This document shows, one piece after another, positions 1 to 3,706 of a stretch of 5,127 nt of DNA (position 1 is its first letter; each line of letters starts with the position of its first letter). Below the pieces are notes generated by a model. That model did no database searches and was not told the origin of the DNA. It saw only the letters and a list, made by a program, of their open reading frames with translations. This stretch comes from an uncultured Janibacter sp. (GTDB lineage Bacteria; Actinomycetota; Actinomycetes; Actinomycetales; Dermatophilaceae), in NCBI GenBank assembly GCA_946222495.1, contig CAMICF010000212.1:1-5127 (forward strand), in the 5' to 3' direction. A program made the translations under genes and the position numbers.

Positions 1-311
1 GGGGGGGCGGGCTGCCGCTCGGCACGGCGACTTTCCTGCGGCTCGACCCCGGTGACGACCCCGAGATCGTCGCGATGTGGGTCGCCGGTCACGCCCGCGG
101 TCACGGTGTCGCCGACGCCCTCGTCGGCAGGTGCCTCGAGGAGGCGGCCGCCGACGGGGACGAGGTCCTGAGGCTGCACGTCATGCTCGACAACCCCCGC
201 GCGGTGGCCTTCTACGGCCGGGCCGGTTTCGCCCGGGACGGCGGCTGGGGGGATGCGCCCGGGTGCGCGCGGATGGCCGCAGCGGTGCACGAGATCCTTC
301 CGGACAGGTGA
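1..311 (+). CDS. GNAT-family N-acetyltransferase, 3' part only
   Basis: This is the C-terminal part of a GCN5-related acetyltransferase, a cytosolic enzyme that moves an acetyl group from acetyl-CoA to an amine. The frame is open from base 3 to the TGA at 309-311 and gives 102 visible residues. An acetyl-CoA loop of the form R-G-H-G-V-A (bases 96-113) fits the GNAT motif A pattern R-x-x-G-x-A. It is followed by the usual C-terminal N-P-R-A-V-x-F-Y-x-R-x-G-F segment (from base 192). The ATG at 75 is internal, because strand beta-4 coding sequence (ending E-I-V-A) lies upstream of it and GNAT proteins normally have about 80-100 residues before motif A. The true start is therefore outside the window. 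The next gene is a second GNAT 51 bp downstream on the same strand, so the two may be co-transcribed. The substrate cannot be told from the sequence. Confidence 0.85.
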   Translation, partial: GGGLPLGTATFLRLDPGDDPEIVAMWVAGHARGHGVADALVGRCLEEAAADGDEVLRLHVMLDNPRAVAFYGRAGFARDGGWGDAPGCARMAAAVHEILPDR

Positions 312-362
312 ATTTTTGGGCCCGGCAGGTCAATCGCACCCCGGGGATGAGAGAGTGCTGCC

Positions 363-887
363 ATGAACGAGATCACTGTGCGCGCGCTGACCGAGGACGA
401 GTGGGAGACCTACCGCAGCCTTCGGCTGGAAGCGCTGCAGGAGTCTCCTGACGCCTTCGTCGCCGACCACGACACCGAGGCCGCCGAGGCGGAGGACTTC
501 TGGCGGGCCCGCATGAACCGCAGCGCCCGCCTCGTCGCCGAGGCCGGCGACGAGCAGGTCGGCGTCGTGAGCATCGGTGACGCCGCCGAGAGCGAGTCGG
601 AGAACGGCGGCCAGCTCTTCGGCCTCTGGGTCCGGCCGGAGTGGCGCGGACGCAGCGTCGCCGCGAACCTCGTCCGTCAGGGCGCCATGATCGCCGAGGG
701 CCAGGGTTTCGCGCGTCTCTTCTACTGGGTCGGCTCGGACAACGGGCGCGCCGTCGCCTTCGCGTCGAGCTTCGGCTTCCGTCCTACCGACGAGCGGCGC
801 CCGATGCGGGTGTCCGGCGGTGGCGAGTCGGCCGAGGACGAGATCGCCCTCGTGCTCGCGCTCGGCGAGGACCGCGCCTCTTCCTGA
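363..887 (+). CDS. GNAT-family N-acetyltransferase
   Basis: A complete 174-residue protein of typical length for a single-domain GNAT acetyltransferase. The N-terminus (V-R-A-L-T-E-D-E-W) is the usual first strand and helix. The central strand G-L-W-V-R-P-E (residues 87-93) leads into the acetyl-CoA loop R95-G-R-S-V-A100. N127-G-R-A-V-A-F and F137-G-F-R-P form the conserved C-terminal half. The loop has Ser where the motif R-x-x-G-x-G/A has Gly, which is tolerated in some families but unusual. The ATG at 363 follows a purine-rich GATGAGAGAG (347-356), a modest ribosome binding site, and the first codons already match the fold, so this start is preferred. It lies 51 bp after another GNAT gene and converges on the RCK gene. 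The substrate is unknown: small molecule, antibiotic, or protein N-terminus or lysine are all possible. Confidence 0.9.
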   Translation: MNEITVRALTEDEWETYRSLRLEALQESPDAFVADHDTEAAEAEDFWRARMNRSARLVAEAGDEQVGVVSIGDAAESESENGGQLFGLWVRPEWRGRSVAANLVRQGAMIAEGQGFARLFYWVGSDNGRAVAFASSFGFRPTDERRPMRVSGGGESAEDEIALVLALGEDRASS

Positions 888-896
888 GGCACCTCG

Positions 897-918
897 GGCC
901 GACCCGATCCGGTCGGCC
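897..918. terminator. Hairpin between convergent genes, likely bidirectional terminator
   Basis: GGCCGACC (897-904) and GGTCGGCC (911-918) are perfect 8-bp inverted arms around a 6-nt loop. They sit in the 58 bp between the stop codons of the GNAT gene (+) and the RCK gene (-). A G-U pair (896/919) can lengthen the stem on the + strand transcript. No real U-tract follows on either strand, so this is a GC-rich stem of the kind often seen at actinobacterial gene ends and not a canonical intrinsic terminator. Confidence 0.5.
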
Positions 919-945
919 TTCCCGCCCCACCCCGGGCGAAGGGGG

Positions 946-1614
946 TCAGGGCCGTCCGGCCATGCGCTCGATGAGTGTCGTCGGTCCACTGACGATGATG
1001 AGGTCCCCGGCGCGCACCTTGGTCTCGGGACGGGCATAGGTGAAGTCCTGCCCCGGCGACTTCACGCCGACGACCGTGACTCCGTACTTCTGACGGATGT
1101 CGGACTGCGCGAGCGTGAAACCCACCGCCTCGGTCGGCGGGGTCATCTTGACGATGGCGAAGCCGTCGTCGAACTCGATGTAGTCCATGAGCCGGCTGCC
1201 GATGAGGTGGGCCAACCGCTTGCCCGACTCGATCTCGGGGGAGAGGACGTGCTGCACGCCGATCCGGTTGAGGATGCGGGCGTGCGCCGGCGAGACCGCC
1301 TTGGCCCAGACCTTGGGCGCCTCGTTGTCGATGAGGTTGACGGCCGCGAGCACCGAGGCCTCGATGGAGGACCCGACCCCGAGCACGCTCGCGGAGAAGG
1401 TGTGCGGCTTGAGCTCCTCGATCATCGCAACGGACGTCGCATCACCCTGGACGATCCGACCGACGCGACCGAGATAGCTCTCGGCGAGCGCGGGGTCGAG
1501 CTCCAGCGCGGTGACCCGGTTGCCGAGCCGGTGCAGCTCGGTCGCGACGGCACCGCCGAAGCGGCCCAGGCCGATGACGAGGACGTCCTCGTTGTGCAGA
1601 CGCGTGCGGCCCAC
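946..1614 (-). CDS. RCK-domain potassium uptake regulatory subunit (TrkA/KtrA family)
   Basis: A 222-residue cytosolic protein, the usual size of single-RCK KtrA-type subunits that form nucleotide-binding rings under a TrkH/KtrB membrane pore and gate K+ uptake. RCK_N spans about residues 9-125, with the Rossmann loop G15-L-G17-R-F-G20, the acidic residue E38 at the end of strand 2 and the typical G58-D-A-T. RCK_C spans about 140-220 (K-Y-G-V-T-V-V-G-V near 176-184; V-R-A-G-D-L-I-I-V-S-G at 200-210). The start is a GTG at 1614-1612. An in-frame TAG at 1632-1630 leaves no upstream alternative, and GAAGGGG (1628-1622) lies 7 nt before it as ribosome binding site. It is divergent from acuC and convergent with a GNAT gene, so no pore-forming partner is adjacent. 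It could serve a TrkH/KtrB encoded elsewhere or another RCK-gated channel. Confidence 0.93.
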   Translation of the reverse strand: MGRTRLHNEDVLVIGLGRFGGAVATELHRLGNRVTALELDPALAESYLGRVGRIVQGDATSVAMIEELKPHTFSASVLGVGSSIEASVLAAVNLIDNEAPKVWAKAVSPAHARILNRIGVQHVLSPEIESGKRLAHLIGSRLMDYIEFDDGFAIVKMTPPTEAVGFTLAQSDIRQKYGVTVVGVKSPGQDFTYARPETKVRAGDLIIVSGPTTLIERMAGRP

Positions 1615-1621
1615 GTGGTTA

Positions 1622-1628
1622 CCCCTTC
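1622..1628 (-). promoter_or_regulatory. Ribosome binding site of the RCK gene
   Basis: GAAGGGG on the - strand lies 7 nt before the GTG at 1614. Together with the in-frame TAG just upstream (1632-1630) it fixes the start of the RCK gene at a GTG codon. Confidence 0.7.
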
Positions 1629-1654
1629 GCTATCCGAGACATCGTGAGGTCACG

Positions 1655-1660
1655 ACCCTA
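1655..1660 (-). promoter_or_regulatory. Candidate -10 element for the RCK gene
   Basis: TAGGGT on the - strand (1660 to 1655) fits the actinobacterial TANNNT -10 pattern and would start a transcript near 1648, giving a leader of about 35 nt that contains the ribosome binding site. No good -35 hexamer is seen at the right distance, so the call rests on the -10 and on the narrow 66-bp divergent gap in which a promoter must lie if the gene is not read from elsewhere. Confidence 0.35.
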
Positions 1661-1667
1661 GCCGGGG

Positions 1668-1681
1668 TAGCGTCCTCCGCA
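1668..1681 (+). promoter_or_regulatory. Candidate -10 of a leaderless acuC promoter
   Basis: TAGCGT (1668-1673) fits TANNNT and ends 7 nt before the A of the acuC ATG at 1681, exactly where transcription would begin. No Shine-Dalgarno sequence precedes the ATG. Both points indicate a leaderless mRNA, which is common in actinobacteria. A weak -35-like GTGAGG (1644-1649) lies 18 nt upstream of the hexamer. Confidence 0.5.
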
Positions 1682-2871
1682 TGAGCACACAGGCGTGCGC
1701 CATCTGGGGCGAGGAATTCACGCGCTACGACTTCGGCGCCGGCCACCCGATGGCGCCGGTCCGTCTGGACCTCACCGCGCGGCTCTGCCGGGCCCTCGGT
1801 GTCTTCGACGGCGTCGACGTCGTGGACGCGGACGTCGCGGACGACGACGTCCTCGCGACCGTCCACGACCGCGACTACATCGCCGCCGTCCGAGCCATCT
1901 CCGCCGACCCCACGATCGCCGACGGCACGTGGGGGATCGGCACGGACGACGTCCCCGCCTTCGCCGGGATCCACGAGTCCAGCGCCCGCATCGTCGCCGG
2001 CTCGGTCGAGGTCGCCCGACGGGTGTGGTCCGGCGAGGCCGAGCACGGGGTGAACTTCACCGGCGGCATGCACCACGCCATGCGGGACCGGGCCTCGGGG
2101 TTCTGCATCTACAACGACCCCGGTGCCGCGATCCAGTGGCTCCTCGACCAGGGCGTCGAGCGGGTGGCCTATGTCGACGTCGACGTCCACCACGGCGACG
2201 GGGTCGAGGCGCTCTTCTACGACGACCCGCGCGTGCTCACGGTCTCGGTGCACGAGTCGGGGCGCACCCTCTTCCCCGGCACCGGGTGGCCGGGGGACAC
2301 CGGTGGCGCCGGCGCCGAGGGCACCGCGGTCAACGTCGCCCTTCCTCCCGGCGTCGTCGACGGGCCCTGGCTGCGGGCGATCACCTCGGTGGCGGCCCCG
2401 GTCGTGCGGGCCTTCGAGCCGCAGGTGCTGCTGACCCAGCACGGGTGCGACACCCACCGCGAGGACCCGCTGGCGCACATGGCGATCTCGCTCGACGCCC
2501 AGCGCCAGGCGGCGGTCAACATGCACCGGCTCGCGCACGAGGTGGCCGACGGCCGGTGGCTGGCCTTCGGCGGTGGGGGCTACGACGTCGCGAGCGCCGT
2601 GCCGCGGGCGTGGACGCACCTCACGGCCATCGCCGCCCACCACCCCGTGCCGGCCGCGACCGAGATCCCGCAGGAGTGGCGCGACCACGTCGAGCTCATC
2701 TCCGGCCAGCAGGGTCCGGCCCGGATGGGGGACCTGCCCGCCGCCGACCTTCCGATCTGGGTCCAGCCCTGGGCGATGGGCTACAACCCCCATCACGGTG
2801 TCGACCGCGCGATCATGGCCGCGCGCGAGGCGATCTTTCCGCTCCACGGTCTCGACGTCTGGTACGACTGA
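1681..2871 (+). CDS. acuC: AcuC-type acetoin utilization protein, class I zinc deacetylase
   Basis: A 396-residue cytosolic protein with the full arginase/deacetylase fold of the HDAC superfamily and the usual AcuC length. Family enzymes remove acetyl groups from lysines; in Bacillus subtilis AcuC deacetylates and reactivates acetyl-CoA synthetase. All expected catalytic residues are present, aligned from memory to human HDAC8: tandem His131-His132 (G-G-M-H-H), Zn ligands Asp168 and His170 in Y-V-D-V-D-V-H-H-G-D-G-V (164-175), Zn ligand Asp257 in Q-H-G-C-D (253-257), charge-relay Asp166 and Asp173, and Tyr301 in G-G-G-G-Y (297-301). G-F-C-I-Y-N-D (140-146) is the conserved tunnel strand. The ATG at 1681 has no ribosome binding site but a -10 hexamer 7 nt away, pointing to leaderless expression. 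No acetyl-CoA synthetase or recognisable acuA/acuB is adjacent, so the target protein is open. Confidence 0.93.
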   Translation: MSTQACAIWGEEFTRYDFGAGHPMAPVRLDLTARLCRALGVFDGVDVVDADVADDDVLATVHDRDYIAAVRAISADPTIADGTWGIGTDDVPAFAGIHESSARIVAGSVEVARRVWSGEAEHGVNFTGGMHHAMRDRASGFCIYNDPGAAIQWLLDQGVERVAYVDVDVHHGDGVEALFYDDPRVLTVSVHESGRTLFPGTGWPGDTGGAGAEGTAVNVALPPGVVDGPWLRAITSVAAPVVRAFEPQVLLTQHGCDTHREDPLAHMAISLDAQRQAAVNMHRLAHEVADGRWLAFGGGGYDVASAVPRAWTHLTAIAAHHPVPAATEIPQEWRDHVELISGQQGPARMGDLPAADLPIWVQPWAMGYNPHHGVDRAIMAAREAIFPLHGLDVWYD

Positions 2872-2936
2872 GCCCGACTTCTCCCCGGTTCCACGGCGTG
2901 TCGAGTGGACTTGGTCAGAATCTTCACCCACCCGGC

Positions 2937-2965
2937 TTCACAGGTGTCACATCTGCACCTATGGT
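2937..2965 (+). promoter_or_regulatory. Promoter of the HTH gene
   Basis: TTCACA (2937-2942) and TATGGT (2960-2965) are separated by 17 nt and are close to the housekeeping sigma consensus (5 of 6 and 4 of 6 matches). Transcription would begin near 2972, giving a leader of about 68 nt before the ATG at 3040. This is the clearest promoter in the window and it overlaps the repeats described separately. Confidence 0.65.
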
Positions 2966-2976
2966 GGTCATCTGCA
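2942..2976 (+). repeat. Dyad and direct repeat in the HTH promoter, possible operator
   Basis: AGGTG (2942-2946) and CACCT (2956-2960) form an inverted repeat that occupies the spacer between the -35 and -10 hexamers. CATCTGCA occurs twice, at 2950-2957 and 2969-2976, a 19-bp step of about two helical turns that spans the -10 and the expected start point. Either could be a binding site. Because the downstream product is a MerR/excisionase-like DNA-binding protein, autoregulation is a reasonable inference, but the repeats are short. Confidence 0.4.
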
Positions 2977-3039
2977 GGGCTCGTTCACATCCGCCGGTGC
3001 CAGTCGGTGGTGCGCCCCTGTCGGAAAAACGAGGTGCTC

Positions 3040-3237
3040 ATGCCGAAGGATCGTCTGGGTGAGGTGCGTTTCCTCACCGTGGCCGAGGTCGCCTCGATCA
3101 TGCGTGTCTCGAAGATGACGGTGTACCGGATGGTCCACAACGGTGATCTGCCGGCCGTCCGGGTCGGTCGGAGCTTCCGCGTCCCCGAGGACGCGGTCAA
3201 CTCCTACCTGGAGAACTCCTTCGTCGACACCGCCTGA
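3040..3237 (+). CDS. Excisionase/MerR-like helix-turn-helix DNA-binding protein
   Basis: A 65-residue one-domain DNA-binding protein of the excisionase/BldC-like family (HTH_17 type). F11-L-T-V-A-E-V-A-S-I-M (11-21) is the first helix, V23-S-K-M-T-V-Y-R-M-V-H-N-G (23-35) is the recognition helix, and L37-P-A-V-R-V-G-R-S-F-R-V (37-48) is the wing. It has no effector or integrase domain. The frame stays open upstream to a possible start at 2905, but the ATG at 3040 is chosen: it has GAGGTG (3031-3036) just before it, the upstream codons show no family sequence, and a good promoter lies inside that extension. Placement directly before a bS22 gene matches M. tuberculosis Rv0500A and relatives (from memory). 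The small family member BldC is a developmental regulator in Streptomyces; the role of this paralogue is not known to me. It is not evidence of a prophage. Confidence 0.9.
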   Translation: MPKDRLGEVRFLTVAEVASIMRVSKMTVYRMVHNGDLPAVRVGRSFRVPEDAVNSYLENSFVDTA

Positions 3238-3238
3238 G

Positions 3239-3287
3239 CTGCGGGACGGCACCAGCAGTCGCCCGACGGGCCCGCAGGGGTCTCCCC
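3239..3287 (+). terminator. Weak hairpins after the HTH gene, possible terminator
   Basis: CTGCGGG (3239-3245) pairs with CCCGCAG (3271-3277) as a 7-bp stem with a 25-nt loop that can itself fold (GCCCG-A-CGGGC, 3261-3271, as an alternative). A separate GGGG-TCT-CCCC mini-hairpin lies at 3277-3287. There is no U-tract. It may attenuate or end the HTH transcript before the bS22 promoter, but evidence is thin. Confidence 0.3.
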
Positions 3288-3314
3288 GTGGTCATGGCAC
3301 CACGCAGGACGGGC

Positions 3315-3333
3315 TAGACTCTGACGTCTGACG
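3315..3333 (+). promoter_or_regulatory. Candidate -10 of the bS22 gene with adjoining tandem repeat
   Basis: TAGACT (3315-3320) fits the actinobacterial TANNNT -10 and would start transcription near 3327, giving a leader of about 85 nt for the bS22 gene. No convincing -35 is present. The heptamer TCTGACG is repeated head to tail at 3320-3326 and 3327-3333, across the expected start point. Confidence 0.45.
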
Positions 3334-3411
3334 CTCTCGGTGGTGTCTGCTCCGCAGGAGTGCATCGCACGAGCCGCCGCCGAAAACGACCACGAACGCG
3401 AAGGACTACGC

Positions 3412-3510
3412 ATGGGTTCTGTCATCAAGAAGCGCCGCAAGCGCATGGCGAAGAAGAAGCACCGCAAGCTGCTGCGCAAGACGCGCCACCAGCGTCGCAA
3501 CAAGAAGTGA
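3412..3510 (+). CDS. Small ribosomal protein bS22 (AURKAIP1/COX24 domain)
   Basis: A 32-residue, extremely basic protein: M-G-S-V-I-K-K-R-R-K at the start, M-A-K-K-K-H-R-K-L-L-R-K-T-R in the middle and R-R-N-K-K at the end. This is the AURKAIP1/COX24 signature, and the same 33-residue protein in mycobacteria (Rv0500B) was seen by cryo-EM as a small-subunit protein near the decoding centre and named bS22. The ATG at 3412 has AAGGA (3401-3405) at a 6-nt spacing, and the frame ends at a TGA at 3508-3510. Eighteen of 32 residues are Lys or Arg and there is no acidic residue, which suits rRNA binding. It is flanked by its own candidate promoter and by a strong hairpin just after the stop, consistent with a highly expressed monocistronic transcript. 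Its size makes it easy to miss with ORF length cut-offs. Confidence 0.93.
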   Translation: MGSVIKKRRKRMAKKKHRKLLRKTRHQRRNKK

Positions 3511-3515
3511 CCCGC

Positions 3516-3558
3516 GCGAAGGGGGCCCGCACCGGACAGCCGGTCGGGCCCCCTTCGC
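3516..3558 (+). terminator. Strong hairpin terminator after bS22
   Basis: GCGAAGGGGGCCCG (3516-3529) and CGGGCCCCCTTCGC (3545-3558) pair perfectly over 14 bp. Inside the loop ACCGG (3531-3535) and CCGGT (3540-3544) add 5 more pairs with only C3530 bulged, closing on an ACAG tetraloop. The stem begins 5 nt after the bS22 stop. There is no U-run downstream, so it is a stem-only terminator or a 3'-end stabiliser. Confidence 0.8.
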
Positions 3559-3568
3559 CGTGCTCGGA

Positions 3569-3601
3569 CGTCGTCCGCGTCGTCCCGGTGCGTCGTCCGC
3601 G
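3569..3601 (+). repeat. Short direct repeats CGTCGTCC upstream of the SDR gene
   Basis: CGTCGTCC occurs at 3569, 3578 and 3591. The first and third copies extend to an identical 11-mer, CGTCGTCCGCG, exactly 22 bp apart, about two helical turns. They lie between the bS22 hairpin and the candidate promoter of the SDR gene. This may be a protein-binding array or simply chance in GC-rich DNA. Confidence 0.35.
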
Positions 3602-3628
3602 GTGATCCCGATCTCCATCCCGTGGCCG

Positions 3629-3660
3629 CCCGACCATCGGGGGCCCGCTCTCGTTAGGCT
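3629..3660 (+). promoter_or_regulatory. Candidate promoter and dyad of the SDR gene
   Basis: TAGGCT (3655-3660) fits a TANNNT -10, which would give a start near 3667 and a 40-nt leader. The expected -35 region contains only a weak CGACCA (3631-3636), which lies within a 13-bp dyad CCCGA-CCA-TCGGG (3629-3641). A regulator bound there could replace or cover the -35. Confidence 0.4.
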
Positions 3661-3694
3661 GCGGACAGCGTGACCGCCGTGGTCGCTGCCTGAC

Positions 3695-3701
3695 AGGAGG
3701 T
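3695..3701 (+). promoter_or_regulatory. Ribosome binding site deciding the GTG start of the SDR gene
   Basis: AGGAGGT is a near-perfect Shine-Dalgarno sequence, with the GTG at 3707 six nucleotides after AGGAGG. It supports a GTG start at 3707, and the Rossmann strand begins within the first few codons. Confidence 0.85.
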
Positions 3702-3706
3702 GCTCC

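Noticed and set aside
308..320. T-run after the first GNAT gene as an intrinsic terminator
   Set aside because: The five Ts at 313-317 are not preceded by a stem of more than about three pairs, so no terminator hairpin is supported.
820..1647. Open frame on the + strand opposite the RCK gene (275 codons)
   Set aside because: It runs across the end of the GNAT gene, a hairpin and the whole RCK gene, and its product has Asp/Arg/Gly-rich shadow composition.
1630..2931. Long open frame on the - strand opposite acuC (433 codons)
   Set aside because: It is a shadow of acuC: its product is low-complexity Arg/Asp/Val/Gly with no family motif, while the + strand frame carries every HDAC catalytic residue.
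2905..3039. 45-codon N-terminal extension of the HTH protein
   Set aside because: The extension contains a good promoter and repeats, lacks family similarity, and the ATG at 3040 has its own ribosome binding site; family members are about 60-80 residues long.
3040..3237. Excisionase annotation taken as a sign of a prophage or integrative element
   Set aside because: No integrase, attachment-site repeat or other phage gene is near, and the gene sits in a block conserved in chromosomes of actinobacteria.
3569..3601. CGTCGTCC repeats as a CRISPR array
   Set aside because: Units are 8-11 bases with uneven 1-14 base gaps; there are no spacer-length intervals and no cas genes.
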